Part shown: one piece after another, positions 35,353-46,989 of the stretch | Layout of the letters: every line of letters starts with the position of its first letter | Position numbering within the stretch: the stretch's first letter is position 1 | DNA from: Ricordea florida | Taxonomy: Eukaryota; Cnidaria; Anthozoa; Corallimorpharia; Ricordeidae | Reading direction: 5' to 3' | DNA: 64,000 nt | NCBI GenBank assembly: GCA_949710005.1 | Contig: OX453286.1 | Span: 12,195,742-12,259,741, forward strand | Position numbers and translations under genes: made by a program | Notes under the pieces: generated by a model | Told to the model about the DNA's origin: nothing | Database searches by the model: none | What the model saw: the letters and a program-made list of their open reading frames with translations, nothing else

Positions 35353-38300
35353 TTATAAAGCCCCCCAAAATATACACCAGTTTATTATAAAAATGTCAGT
35401 AAAAATTTCAATAGCCTACCTATGTACACGAGTTAAAATATTACAAAACTAAGGTGAACTATTTACAAAATATAAACTTATTTACATATTTCTGTTCGTA
35501 AAAAAAAAAAAAATCTGATTTTCATTTACGTCTATAAATAAATATTTCAAAACCAAAATTTTACAATATTACAATTTTACAATAGTGAATATAAAAAAAA
35601 AGAAAAGCTGTAGAAATTCTATACGTATTATGCTCGCTATAACTATTGCATCCGTGCTTGACCTTTATCTATTTCCATGTCAATTTCATTAATGTTAAGA
35701 TTGTTCTTTCTTCTGATAGTTCGTGAACCTCTGAGGCACAGAATCGCTGATCTTAAAATTGCAAAGGAGACTTTTGTCCTGACCCAAGCGACAGTCGTGG
35801 AGTAGTGTTCTCCTTTCTTCATTGCCAAAAGTTGTGCTAGTCTGCAATGGTATCGTCTGCATTCTTCTGCCATTCCTCCTGTAGTTGAGAATACAAGTGG
35901 AGTGAATGTCCCTTGCTCGATTTCCATAACTCTCTTTGCATATGAGCGCTTTTTACCATTTTCATGCTGGCGATATATTTGCTCTAGGCTGAGATCTTTA
36001 TATGATTCTGCGTTGGGGTGACAAACCCTCACATCGAAAAAGGCAGAACTTTGTCGATCCCAAAAACCGCGTGCATGAATATCCAGGCGAGCGTCAGGGG
36101 CTTTATTGACACCTCTGGGTAGCATCTCTCCAGTGATTTCTTGTAGGACTGGTTCCACCTCAACGTCATAGCAGACCATGTTAAGCATTTCAGCTTCCAG
36201 ATCGCGAACTTCATTATGCCGTTGTATGATGAAGCCACCACGCCTGCAGATCATAGCATGGTCGGTGTTAAAGACTTCGCCGCAGACGCAAACCGATGGA
36301 GTGTCAATTATATCCCAGTCGTACCTCAGGTGGATAGCATCCTTAAATTCCCTCTTATTCAAGGTAAAATCCATATCCTTTAAAGGGAGGACCGTCAGCC
36401 AACTTGAGGCCCCTTTTTCTGTTGCAAGCTCGACAGCTCTCTTAGATCTATAAGGAAGATCACTCTTAACTTTCTCTAAATTGCCACTCAAGCGTTGTTC
36501 CTTTTCCTTACGAGCTTCTTGTTGCAGTGACCTTACTGTGTTGTCATCAGGCGACGCATGTGCTTGTAATACAATTTGTTCTACTAGCGGAGCAGTCACC
36601 TTTGTTGAAGCTATATACTCTGGAGATGCAAGTTCCGTAGGGTTGACTAGACCCAGTCCTCCCATGCGTACTGGTAGGGCCAACAGGTTCCGTTCAGTAT
36701 CCGTACATGTATGACCTGTAAGTGCCGGTATAAGGGAATCGGCTATTGCACGCTCTAAAGGTCCCAGGAGACACTCGATATCGGGTAGCGTTCTAAGAAA
36801 ATACGTCCATCGATGCCGCAGACCAAAAGTAAAGGCTGCATAGCTTGCTTGTGGTTGAGATGAGGCGAACGCTGCCAGGTTGGTGACCTGGTTTACCCAG
36901 TCCTCCACTTTCTCACCGACATATTCCTCCAGGTAAGATCTTGACCCGAGAGCTGCTCCTAGGTGTTTCCGTCCCTCAGTAGTGATGTTGATCATTGTCT
37001 CGCCAAATACTTCTTTTGCAGCCTCTTCTCGCTCGGGCTTAGTTATCAACCAGCACTTTTTCGCATTAGGGAAGTATCCTAGCGCTGGCCCACTATCCAG
37101 CAATTCATCCCACCATTTCTTAAGATCTTCAAAGGAGCCACTTCCGGTTGCATCGTCAGCAAACCAACACTGTTTAGCTTCGCTTGAAATTTGCAGACGG
37201 GTTATCAAAGGCTGGAGACTAATGGCGTAAAGGCTCATAGCGAGAGGATCTCCCTGCGTGGTACCCTCTTCCGATCTCAGTTCCTTTCCGCCGGTAACGA
37301 ATAGTCGCGCAGCACGCCTGTAGGTATTAATCGCATACGTTGCTATGGTTGGACACAGCACTCGTATATTGTGCAGCGCGGCAGTTCTGTTCAGGGCATT
37401 AAAAGCGTTAGAGGCATCGATAAGCAGAACAGCATCTGTTTCATCGGCCTGAAATATATCACGCATGGCATGAATGGCAGCTTCACTCCCGCTTTTGTGG
37501 CCTGCGCACACCTGCAACGAGCCGCTTGCGTCGATAACATCAGGTTTCGTTACTTTCATTACGCACTTCCCAATTATCCTCCGTATTACCTCTCCAACTC
37601 CGATAGGACGGACCGCACCCTCCCCTTTATCCAGCGGAATCAACCGGTTGGCTAGAATTGCCTCAATACTGAATGGATCAACATATTCCGTGCATAATTT
37701 CCTGGCCATTGTGGCTATAGCAGCACACAGATCGGTTCCTGATTTCTTGAATGATTTACACGCAAGCATTCTCCTAAAGCCATTGGCGTCTATGCCTGAT
37801 GGTCCCCCTGAGCCTTTAGTTCTTAACGATGCATCGCGAACCATCTCTGCATTTATCTGTTGGTAAATTACATCAGGCACTTCCTCGCTTGGTCCAAAAA
37901 GAAGAGTCCCCGGATGGGCTTCCTGTGCCTCAGGATGCATTTCCTTGAGTTGTCTCATGACGTCATTATTTAGCGGTAAGACACCCCCACCATCGTCATT
38001 ATTTAGGTACCGCAGGGCCGAGTGGATCTGGCCTGCCATGACGAGATTTGCAAACACTTTGGCCTTATTGGGTGGATCAGCTCTCCGCGAGCTTGTAAGA
38101 CGCCTTTGAATCAGTCGCCCTTCACGCAACAAGACCTCTATTTTACCATCTTTCCACAATTTGAGGCGCTTGGCTAAGCATTCTTGATGGTCTTTGGCCT
38201 TCGAGTTTTGACTCGGCTTTTGAAGGCAAACAGCAAGAAGAACAAGAGCAGCTTTCAACGAAATATGTCGCATGTCGGATCCATTGTTCCAATCATTTAT

Positions 38301-39073
38301 ATGTTTTGTAACCATATCGATACAGTCTTTTCCCGTTTTTCCATAAGGAACGAGAAAAGTGTTCTTTCGCCATTTGGTGATTTCATTATAAGCATCCTCG
38401 ATCGTCGATGTCTTGACTGTTATTCTTTTTCCCTCACTATTTAGCCCCCAAATAAACGTAGACGGCGTGTTTACAGCTTCATATTCAGGCAAACTTCCGG
38501 GCATGTTACGCAACGCGTTTTCCAAGGCTGAATTAGGTGTTGTCTCCTCTGGGAGTTGTTCTGGAGACGTATGCAAATCTTTATCTAGTATCGACTGATT
38601 AGCATTTCGGCTTTGCTGGTCATTGCCATTTTGATTTAGAATTTCATCTAAACCTTCGTTGGAAGTAATATTTTCTACAATAATAGATACAGACTGAGAT
38701 CCGTCCAAGCTAAACTCGCCCATGACTGTTGTTCTTGAGTCGATAGCGCTATCCATTAAATTCTCTTGGTTTTTTTCCAGACGCGAAGCTTGATCCCGCA
38801 GATTTTGACCTTTGAGGCCAAAATGTCCGTATCCCATCTCGTCCCATAATCGTTTCATTACCTCAATGTATCCCTTTTTCTTTCCATTATTATTGCAGGG
38901 GGCATTTTCACATGCTACCATCTCCTGTGCTTTCCTTTTGCATTCTAGAACATCGCTGTTCATTTGTTCGGTCCATTTAACCTTGGCTTTTCTCGACATC
39001 ATGTCATTACGTCCTCTCTTGCCACGAACCAGTTTATTATCAAGCCCCAGTTTATTATAAAGCCCCCCAAAAT
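35353..39073 (-). mobile_element. RT/endonuclease retroelement with flanking 19-bp repeats
   Basis: Direct copies of TTATAAAGCCCCCCAAAAT at 35353-35371 and 39055-39073 enclose a 3.7-kb unit with one long minus-strand ORF and no LTRs. Just inside each repeat lies ACCAGTTTATTAT in the same orientation, and near the 5' end the 18-bp unit is doubled. The repeats are best read as a target duplication, though short terminal direct repeats of the element are possible. A 300-base AT-rich 3' region without a long poly-A follows the stop codon. Confidence 0.75.
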
Positions 39074-39116
39074 GTACTCTATTATAGAACGTTTTATGAT
39101 TATGCTTTATCACCAA
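35643..39116 (-). CDS. Reverse transcriptase with restriction-like endonuclease, intact
   Basis: The ORF is open for 1157 codons. The first 35 or so lie in flanking repeat sequence, so translation probably starts at the [10 protein letters not shown] methionines. Residues about 45-125 form a W..E/K-rich region with [11 protein letters not shown] and [11 protein letters not shown], resembling a Myb/SANT-like DNA-binding fold. RT motifs follow: [36 protein letters not shown] (motif A), [11 protein letters not shown] (motif B) and CWFADDA (motif C, both aspartates intact). The C-terminal part has [15 protein letters not shown], a C-x-C...H...C cluster, then RHNEVRD and DARLDI...FFDVRV, matching the cysteine cluster and PD...D core of restriction-like endonucleases of early non-LTR elements. 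The clade is not settled. No frameshift or stop was found, so activity is plausible. Confidence 0.85.
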   Translation of the reverse strand: MVIKHNHKTFYNRVHFGGLYNKLGLDNKLVRGKRGRNDMMSRKAKVKWTEQMNSDVLECKRKAQEMVACENAPCNNNGKKKGYIEVMKRLWDEMGYGHFGLKGQNLRDQASRLEKNQENLMDSAIDSRTTVMGEFSLDGSQSVSIIVENITSNEGLDEILNQNGNDQQSRNANQSILDKDLHTSPEQLPEETTPNSALENALRNMPGSLPEYEAVNTPSTFIWGLNSEGKRITVKTSTIEDAYNEITKWRKNTFLVPYGKTGKDCIDMVTKHINDWNNGSDMRHISLKAALVLLAVCLQKPSQNSKAKDHQECLAKRLKLWKDGKIEVLLREGRLIQRRLTSSRRADPPNKAKVFANLVMAGQIHSALRYLNNDDGGGVLPLNNDVMRQLKEMHPEAQEAHPGTLLFGPSEEVPDVIYQQINAEMVRDASLRTKGSGGPSGIDANGFRRMLACKSFKKSGTDLCAAIATMARKLCTEYVDPFSIEAILANRLIPLDKGEGAVRPIGVGEVIRRIIGKCVMKVTKPDVIDASGSLQVCAGHKSGSEAAIHAMRDIFQADETDAVLLIDASNAFNALNRTAALHNIRVLCPTIATYAINTYRRAARLFVTGGKELRSEEGTTQGDPLAMSLYAISLQPLITRLQISSEAKQCWFADDATGSGSFEDLKKWWDELLDSGPALGYFPNAKKCWLITKPEREEAAKEVFGETMINITTEGRKHLGAALGSRSYLEEYVGEKVEDWVNQVTNLAAFASSQPQASYAAFTFGLRHRWTYFLRTLPDIECLLGPLERAIADSLIPALTGHTCTDTERNLLALPVRMGGLGLVNPTELASPEYIASTKVTAPLVEQIVLQAHASPDDNTVRSLQQEARKEKEQRLSGNLEKVKSDLPYRSKRAVELATEKGASSWLTVLPLKDMDFTLNKREFKDAIHLRYDWDIIDTPSVCVCGEVFNTDHAMICRRGGFIIQRHNEVRDLEAEMLNMVCYDVEVEPVLQEITGEMLPRGVNKAPDARLDIHARGFWDRQSSAFFDVRVCHPNAESYKDLSLEQIYRQHENGKKRSYAKRVMEIEQGTFTPLVFSTTGGMAEECRRYHCRLAQLLAMKKGEHYSTTVAWVRTKVSFAILRSAILCLRGSRTIRRKNNLNINEIDMEIDKGQARMQ

Positions 39117-39269
39117 TTTAACTCTACATATGCATTGCTATTCTCCTTTTCAAAGAACACGTGGATCAATATCAGCAGCTGGGCAAAGTCCCTTATATAA
39201 AATTGCATATTACAATTACTTTAAAGTGCCCTATATAATTCCAACAACTTTAACTGTTACAATTATTTA

Positions 39270-39660
39270 GCAGTTCTTAAAGTTCGAACTTTAAGAGTCC
39301 TTAAAGTTCGAACTTTAAGAGTCCTTAAAGTTCGAACTTTAAGAGTCCTAAAAGTTCGAACTTTAACAGTCCTTAAAGTTCGAACTTTAACAGTCCTTAA
39401 AGTTCGAACTTTAACAGTCCTTAAAGTTCGAACTTTAACAGTCCTAAAAGTTCGAACTTTAACAGTCCTTAAAGTTCGAACTTTAACAGTTCTAAAAGTT
39501 CGAACTTTAACAGTCCTAAAAGTTCGAACTTTAACAGTTCTAAAAGTTCGAACTTTAACAGCTCTAAAAGTTCGAACTTTAACAGCCCTAAAAGTACGAA
39601 ATATAAGAGTCCTAAAAGTTCGAACTTTTAGTGACCTTAAGTTCAAACTTTTAAGAGTCT
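39270..39660. repeat. 24-bp satellite of about 16 units with a palindromic core
   Basis: Units such as TTAAAGTTCGAACTTTAAGA plus GTCC repeat about 16 times with few changes. Each contains the perfect palindrome AAAGTTCGAACTTT. Units vary mainly at AAGAGTCC/AACAGTCC and TTAAAG/TAAAAG, and the rightmost three are more degenerate. The frame 39263-39646 is open only because 24 is a multiple of three. Confidence 0.9.
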
Positions 39661-40019
39661 TGGCTGCTTATATTTATACAAACTTCGTCTTTTGAGTTCG
39701 AAATTTTTGATGCCTTCCAACTGGAAATGTACTTTTAAAAGTTGGATCTATATCAACACGTAAGACCTTTGAGACTCTTCATAGTCGTAGAAAGGATAGC
39801 AACTGAAAATGGCTCTTAAAGGTCTGATGTAGATAAGTGTTCGGAAATCACTCGGTGCAGTTGAAAAACTGAATTAAATCCGACTAGCGGGTTAAGCCAC
39901 AAACATACCCCACCCCACCCACCTCTTTCTAATAGGGTCAATTGGCATTTTCGTTACTCCGTTTGTTCCAATTAAGTCAATACAGTTGTTGCATCAGAAG
40001 AGCATGTAACAGGAGATCA

Positions 40020-40165
40020 CCAAGAATTCACTCTGAAGAAGTGCTAAGACTCTACACGCCGGTTTTTGAATCTTTTACGGTGGCTTATTTACCTTATCCA
40101 CCATGTGGTTGATAATTTACTTCAGTGTTTCAATTTCCCACCGACGCAGCACACAGTATCTTTTG
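40020..40165 (-). mobile_element. Penelope-like terminal fragment, copy 1
   Basis: Read on the minus strand it matches 54595-54700: GTGTGCTGCGTCG, then GAAACACTGAAGTAAATTAT and a CCGTAAAAGAT stretch. No hammerhead core or coding part follows here. Assignment to Penelope-like elements depends on copy 2. Confidence 0.45.
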
Positions 40166-41078
40166 AAACTAAATCCCCTAATCGGAGATGAAACCGTTAC
40201 TTCAACTCAGCAATAAACAACACATATATCAATGACCACAAGTTTATTCTCTCACTTATACAGTAACGATTCCATGTTTGTGAAATACAAATGCAATCAT
40301 TTCAATGCCCAATCATTTAAACTATCAATTTTACTTGCAACAAAACTAACGCGACTGTCTGCAACGCCTATGTGAATTCGCATTTCGGTGAATAATAATT
40401 ATTCATTTACATATCATTGATAACTAACGTGTAATTAATTAGCTAAATCATTGATTTGTTGTGTAGGAATAAAGTAGTTTCAATGAGGTGACAAAGATTT
40501 TTTCCATTCTGTGGTGAAATATTAAATTCTATTTTTTTCGTTTTTTATATAATTTTTATTTATTTGTTTATTTAACCAGCATTGGCTCCAACATTTCCAT
40601 TTTGACCAGTATTTGTTTCAGGCTGGTTGGCAGGCGTTGGCTTGTCTCCAAAAGTTTCCCTTCAGCCAGTTTAGCGTTACGTACAACGTGTATTGTCTGG
40701 TCCCCGTTTGCTGTTTCCAAGATGAAGCTACGGTAATAAAACAGTATTCTCAGGAAATAATAGGCAATGCGTTTAGTAACCGTACATCAAGCTAAGCTTT
40801 TTTGGGCAAAGATATCATAGGTAACACCCGTTATTAAATTGCAGCAATACCCGTAATATAAATATAGAGCTCACAATGTAATTTTTCCTGTATAATTCTA
40901 ACTACATTTCCTTCAAACAACGGTTTCCATAAATTTTCCACGTAGTGTTAAACTTCACGCCGCAGCAAAATGCCGTGGAATGATTGGTTTTGAATCTTGC
41001 AGTTGTGCACCTGCGCTCATTGTGGAAAAGACTTAGGTTTAAGTCGAATAACGGTTTCGTAACTTTATTTATTAGTAA

Positions 41079-41199
41079 TGTTCTTGACAATCAATTTATC
41101 CAGTAGTGTTTCTACATCTTCTTCCAAACATTCGAGAAACCAGAAAACGTTGTCATTACGTGGACTACTTCCATCCCCTGCACGCTTACAGAACAGCTG
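41079..41199 (-). CDS. Candidate terminal exon of the TRAF-like gene
   Basis: After the acceptor TTTTCTAACAG a segment is open in two frames. The frame that matches the phase of 41282 gives a short tail ending at TAG (WKKM). Another gives a longer acidic tail (FLECLEEDVETLLDKL) but does not match the phase. A further open segment at about 40580-40750 on the same strand is a weaker alternative. Confidence 0.3.
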
Positions 41200-41281
41200 T
41201 TAGAAAATGATTTCAGCCAATTGGATTGTAGCCTTTGGTAGTATACTATGAGAATTCTATTTCTAAACAATGGATGTATAC

Positions 41282-42162
41282 CTTAAGTCAAGGCGGATGG
41301 ATTCGAAGCCTTGAACATATTGCATGGCAAGGAATTCGTCTCTTGCAAGCAGTCTCCACTTTCGTTCCCACTTCTCAAAGAGGGGCGAACAAATAATTTG
41401 GGTGGGCAATGGAGTGGGTAATCGCCACTTGAATACGGCGATGACTCCAGTCCCTTTACTTTTGATGTTGAGGGATGGCTGAAGGAAAATGACATCGCGT
41501 TAACGGTCTCTCTTTTCATTCTAAACTGCTACTTCTATGAAACAGTTACTAGAACATTGAATCAAAAAAAAGGAGAAGATTAAGGTAAGAGACTGAATAC
41601 CAAGGCGATCCCTCTGAAGTTATTTTATGGGAAGTCCGACACGCGTGGATGTTTTCTTGTATGATTTGATATTTGGTTGGCCTATAGTCTAGTTACGTCC
41701 CTGATACTAAGAAACAGTTTGTTGATATTTCATCTGAGAACACTTTGATATTGTGATAAAAAGTGATAAAGGGCATAGTACAATAAAGCCTATGGTCCAT
41801 TTTAACTTTTAGTATGACTTTTCAGCAGAGAAAAACAGTTACCTTTTCCATGGATTCCCAGAGCAGGTTGGCCCGATCTCTCTCCAAAAGGGAAAAGTGG
41901 CGCATTTGGTTGCTGGCGATATGGTCATGTACTTGGCCCCTTCTTAGCGCTTGACCACATCCTTTGACTTTGCATATTGTCATCACGGCATTGCAAGTCA
42001 TGGTATGGGAAGGTATCAGATAACTTAAGGAAAGGAACAAAAGTATTTTTTGAAACAATCACGAATTTGTTGCTCTATCCATTATTGCAACTTAGAATGC
42101 TGCGAGTTAACTGTAAAACTAGTAATCGGGTAACATTTGCACCATGCACAGAGTTTGACTAT

Positions 42163-42212
<50 letters not shown>

Positions 42213-42540
42213 TGTGGGTGTCAGTAATATTAATAGTTAAAAATTAAGAATTAATAATAATAATTCATATCAATATTATTAATAGAGAACTAATGGTAAT
42301 ATAAATATATTATAGTAGTTGTTATTAATTATAGTCTAAGTTGACTTACAATTATTTTTATAATTAAAATAATACATAAATATTACACAACCCTTCTCCC
42401 ACTCTAAAGCATTATGGTTCATCCCAATATCATTGAACCAGCTAGGTTTAGTGAGCCTAATATTTTATCGATTTAATTAAAATTCATTCAACAGAATTCA
42501 TTCATTTCACCCAAAAACAAAAGTGAAACCAGAGACAAAT

Positions 42541-42571
<31 letters not shown>

Positions 42572-45500
42572 CATGCGGCTCGCTCCAAGGAGTTTGCGAA
42601 GTTATGTTCAAGTCAAACGCTTGATTAACTCACAAAAAAACAACAAGCGAAGTGTTAGCAACCTTTTCAGTAAGAAGGTTCCATATAAAACCAGGATCAG
42701 AAACACGGCTACTAGCCGTGTTTTTAGTAATTAAAATTAATCTGTGCTTGCAGTGCCGGTGAAAAATGAATAAGTAAAGTATCAAAAGTAAAAGTAACAG
42801 TATCTCATTCTACTGGTAAGTAAGAATAAAGGTAGTGTTGATCATTCGGCCACTGACTTTGAGGTTTCCTAAGCTGTCGTGAAGAATCATTAAGGTTACC
42901 GTATACCTTCGCGGGTGTCCTTCGCGAAAAAAAATATTTGCGCGCTGTCTTAAATGTAACAACCACAAACTATATATCAGTACAAAGCTAATGAAATGCA
43001 CTATCCGGTAAAAATTATTTCGCTTTGATTTTTTTTAACCGTAGAGAGAGTGCGTCCCAAAACCCCAAAACGACCGATGTCTCTTTGAGCGAATTTATCG
43101 GGTATGGAATTCGACCTTAGAATGAAAACTACTGCATTATATCAATCACAAGGCATTAATCTTCAAAACCGTGTGAGGCTTTTTCGATATTTCTATTTAT
43201 CGATATTTCTACCGTATACCTTCGCGGGTGTCCTTCGCGAAAAAAAATATTTGCGCGCTGTCTTAAATGTAACAACCACAAACTATATATCAGTACAAAG
43301 CTAATGAAATGCACTATCCGGTAAAAATTATTTCGCTTTGATTTTTTTTAACCGTAGAGAGAGTGCGTCCCAAAACCCCAAAACGACCGATGTCTCTTTG
43401 AGCGAATTTATCGGGTATGGAATTCGACCTTAGAATGAAAACTACTGCATTATATCAATCACAAGGCATTAATCTTCAAAACCGTGTGAGGCTTTTTCGA
43501 TATTTCTATTGGTTGCTTCGCAATTTTTCTCAGTGTCAATTTTGATGATCAAAAATTTACCGATACCTTTCACAACAATGGCCATTGCGGGGGATCAATT
43601 TTAAAAAACGGAAATCCCTGACACGGTTTTGATGATTGATGCCTTGTGAATGATATAATGCAGTACTTTTGTTTACACTGTTGAGTTTGATACCCGATAA
43701 ATTCGCTCAAAGGGAAGAAGGGAAGTCGGTCGTTTCGCGCTTTTAGTTCGCGCTCGCCTTACTATTAAGAACAATTGAAGCGAAACAATTTTTATCGAAT
43801 AGAGCATTCTATAACCTTGACATTGATATATAATTTGTAGTGGTTGTATTTAAGACAGCGCGGTAATATTTTTTTCGCGAAGGACACCCGCGAAGGTATA
43901 CGGTAACCTTAACCATAGGCATTAACGCCCTGAGTGGGTGGTTAGGAGTTTGGACACCGGACCAGTCTTCGTCGTTGCTATCACTTAATGACTCATTCTG
44001 AAACGTATGTTTCTTGTACTAGGTGTGATTTCGCTTGTCTGTCGAGTCTGGTCTTTGTGAAATGACAAATGAATCATTTAATAAACTAAAACTTTTAGAA
44101 CCTCTTTATTTATTTATTTCAACAATTTTCCATATTTAATTTATTTTATGATTTAAAAAACCACCCGGCTATTTAAACGGACGAAGTGAAATTTTAAGAT
44201 TGCAATCGGTTCTTCCTTTAATTAATTTCATGTCACCAATGCCAGTCTTCGTGATCAATTGAAAATAGACCTGCGATTTCCGGCTGTTGCTTGTTTTATG
44301 TTCTCGTGCCGCGGAAATTACCTTGGAGCAAACATCTCCAGACTTGCAACTAACGGTGTAACGTTGTTATCTGTATATCTGCTTATCTTGCAACAGTTCG
44401 CTGTTTCACTTTACATATTTTTGTAGATGCGGGGTAGATGGTACGGGGATGATGATGAAGCACATTGTCAACACTACCTTTATTTTTACTTACCAGCAGA
44501 ATGAGATACTGTTACTTTTACTTTTTATACTTTACGTAATCATTTTTAACCGGCACTGCAAGCACAGATTAATTTTAATTACTGAAAACACGGCTAGTAG
44601 CCGTGTTTCTAATCCTGGTTTTATACGGAACCTTCTTACTGAAAAGGTTGCTAACACTTCGTTTGTTGTTTTTGTGAGTTAATCAATCGTTTGACTTGAA
44701 CATAACTTCGCAAACTCCTTGGAGCGAGCCGCATGTTAAAAGATTACATCATCCTGTCAAAACTCGTTGCATGATATTTGCCCTTGATTCGGAGTTACAG
44801 CCAATAAAAATCACACATTTTTTTCGGGACGGGCTCGGGATACGGGAAAGTTAAAACAAACCAGGCAATTTTTGACTCCCAAGACGACGAAAGGAATGCG
44901 CTACCGAATTTTATACGCTGGCTGACTACGTCATCCCGCGTAAAAAAAGGACTCTCTGGCAGTCTATGTTTCATGTTAAGTTCTGTTCATCATAGCTGTC
45001 ATCACATCGTTCCATATGTTACTCTTCTTTTCGCGGTTTCAGTTCTCAGCCAATTTTTAAATTTGTTATATGAATAATATCAACTTCTTTTTACACTGTT
45101 TCATTTCCTTTGTTGTACGCTCGCTCCGCAGCCCGATTTGACGTAATTTCAGATGACTTAAAGCCTTGTTTCGTTTTCCCTTAAGTAAAATTCATAACCT
45201 TAGCAAAGGATTAAAGGTTATATTACTCGACCTCATCACATTTTCAGCATCCCGTTGACCTCAGAGAGAACCCGACAAAGCAGACCTCGAAAACCTAGTA
45301 TATGTAGTATTCGAAAACCCTCAGGGATCTTGGTTCTGCTCCTGTATAAGCAATTTCTTCGTGTTTTCCCTTGTAATGAGAATAACTGCGAGACGAAATT
45401 CCTTCGCTTATGAGAAACGTGATACCGGCTCTTAAAGAACGCAAACTTAAGTTTTAACATGGTCTTTAGCGCTTCTTACTTTTTTATTTTGAAGCCATAG

Positions 45501-46379
45501 ATTGTTCAACCGTAAGCAGACAGATAGCAAAAAAATACGAAATATTTTCAAACAGGATTGAAACGCCCCTGTTAGCCTGCTAATACTGATGGCTTTCCGA
45601 CTTCTGTTTTACGCCCCGACAGCGGAAGTGAAAAGCCGGAAGTCTGCGTAGTGAGGTGACCGGAATGAGGCTAGCGCGATTACTGATTACGCGAGACAGT
45701 AAGGAAAAATGGTAAAATAAAATAGTAAACTACATACACCATGAAAAAAAAATAAAAACATTGTATTGTCCTTATTACAAATCTTTCCCCGCAGAAACTC
45801 GGGTCATAGAATTCTTTGCGATTTGAGACCAAGTCTTCAATATGCAAGAGAGAAAGGAAAGGTGCAGATCGATAGTCCGTTCTAGTAAAAATAACAAAAA
45901 TAATGAATTACACTTAATACTCAACTTACCTCTTTACCATTTCACCGCACTTTAAGGGACAAGCAACGTTCCTGAGTGTGCAGGTTGAGTCCTTATGGAC
46001 TGCCTCTTCCCTTCTCTGCAGCTTCTCACCGCACTCGCAAGTGATTTCCACCATAGGACACACTTGAACGTGGGCTCCCTGATCGACGCGTCTTAATGTT
46101 TCGCCGCAAAGATCGCACGTAACATCGGTCGAAGTACAGCTTTCCACATGTCTCAATGCGGCGTCCAGCGGGAACTTTTCCGAGCAGGCGCTGCATTCCC
46201 CTTCTTTAGTGCTGAGCACGTTCAATGCAAAGTGGTTCTTACAGAAAGTAAGGACGGGCTGTCGACACAACTGACAGAGCATTTGGCCGATCGCCTCCTG
46301 ATTAAATTTTTTTACGCAGCATCCACAAAATGTGTGCCCACAGGGTGTTGCGATTTGCGCATCGATTATCGGGTTATAA
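41282..46379 (-). CDS. RING/TRAF-zinc-finger protein gene (E3-like), partial
   Basis: Three exons join in frame on the minus strand: 45930-46379, 41843-42023 and 41282-41478 (phase 2 then phase 0 at the junctions). The first gives the second half of a RING finger (TPCGHTFCGCC ... CQLCRQP) and tandem TRAF-type zinc fingers (CSACSEKF, CDLCGETL, CECGEKL, CPLKCGEM). The second completes the last finger (CKVKGCGQALRRGQVHDHI ... HFSLL). The third (FKWRL ... SPLFEKWERKWRLL) resembles the start of a MATH/TRAF-C domain. Such proteins act as ubiquitin ligases or signalling adaptors in the cytoplasm. The exon carrying the first RING CxxC pair lies upstream (right) and was not found; the terminal exon is unresolved. 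A PDZRN/LNX- or RNF-type protein is an alternative to a true TRAF. Confidence 0.75.
42163..42221 (+). repeat. GTCGTGG/GTGGGT minisatellite
   Basis: Short G-rich units (GTCGTGG, then GTGGGT) in tandem, within the 3.9-kb intron of the TRAF-like gene. Spaced GGG runs give G-quadruplex potential. Confidence 0.75.
42890..43912. mobile_element. TTAA-bounded element, GGTTAC family, copy 1
   Basis: TTAA at 42890-42893 and 43909-43912 flank inverted ends beginning GGTTACCGTATACCTTCGCG. The left half is tandemly duplicated. The right half is a diverged inverted copy of the left, so the whole unit folds back. No coding region. It lies in the TRAF-like gene intron. Confidence 0.75.
42898..43511 (+). repeat. 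Perfect 313-bp tandem duplication
   Basis: 42898-43210 is repeated directly at 43211-43511, identical over about 300 bases and including the element's end sequence ACCGTATACCTTCGCGGGTG. The short joint TTATCGATATTTCT between copies shows where they were joined. The identity implies a recent event, or an assembly artefact. Confidence 0.85.
44757..45929. other. Intron sequence, nothing recognised
   Basis: Part of the 3.9-kb intron of the TRAF-like gene to the right of the nested elements. Small open frames (for example 45236-45460) show no family resemblance. Confidence 0.5.
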
Positions 46380-46989
46380 CTGCAATATAAATCAAAAGAA
46401 TCACATTGTAACATCTTTAAACTGGTAAAAATGGCGAAGAAATTATGTTCCTACATCTTAGCACTAGTATGTTTTCCTACCAAACATTACAAAGCAATTC
46501 CCGTGGAAAATCTGCGCTGTACCGTACATAATCGAACACTTGCTTAGATGGCGTGGAAAAGCTCATCGTAGCCGATCCTGTCTTCGAAGTACTTGTGTGT
46601 TACTAATATAAACGTCAGCAAGAAAACTGGCGTGCACATTCAGATCCGTTCCCAGATCGCTCAGGAAAAGCCTGCAGGGACAGGCTGTGGAGGAATCATT
46701 TCAGAGGCACTTTGTTCTTACCCCAAGACGTGTCCTATGGACGGAATGCACTGGAGAAGGGGTTCCTACAATGAAAATCTTAGAGAGTTATGAAATAATT
46801 TAGAATGTATCTTGGTGACATTTCAATGGGCCAAAAGATCCGACAAAGATGGTAGTCAGCTACAAAGCAGTTTTCTTTGGGCTTGGTACGAATTTCTCCT
46901 TCTCACTCGCAGATAGAAAAGGGATTCAAGGATCATTTCACTGTTTGTCCCAGGGATCATAAGTTATTTTGCACACTTTCTTCGAACTC

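Larger units (their letters stand above)
42551..44756. mobile_element. 2.2-kb foldback element containing another element
   Basis: Arms of about 295 bases (42551-42845 and about 44462-44756) are inverted copies beginning GGATGATGTAATCTCTTAAC on the left, with over a dozen differences. Each arm holds a small hairpin, ACACGGCTA-CTAGCCGTGT. The element at 42890-43912 lies between the arms. No transposase is visible. Confidence 0.7.

Noticed and set aside
36178-39060. Several plus-strand open frames of 60-130 codons
   Set aside because: They are shadows of the 1157-codon minus-strand ORF and have no family resemblance.
39263-39646. 127-codon open frame of repeated VRTFRTVK units
   Set aside because: It is a translation of the 24-bp satellite; the unit length is a multiple of three, so the frame stays open without selection.
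40613-40795. Plus-strand open segment with splice-like ends near 40680-40740
   Set aside because: Considered as an ADAM exon, but it has no similarity to any ADAM domain.
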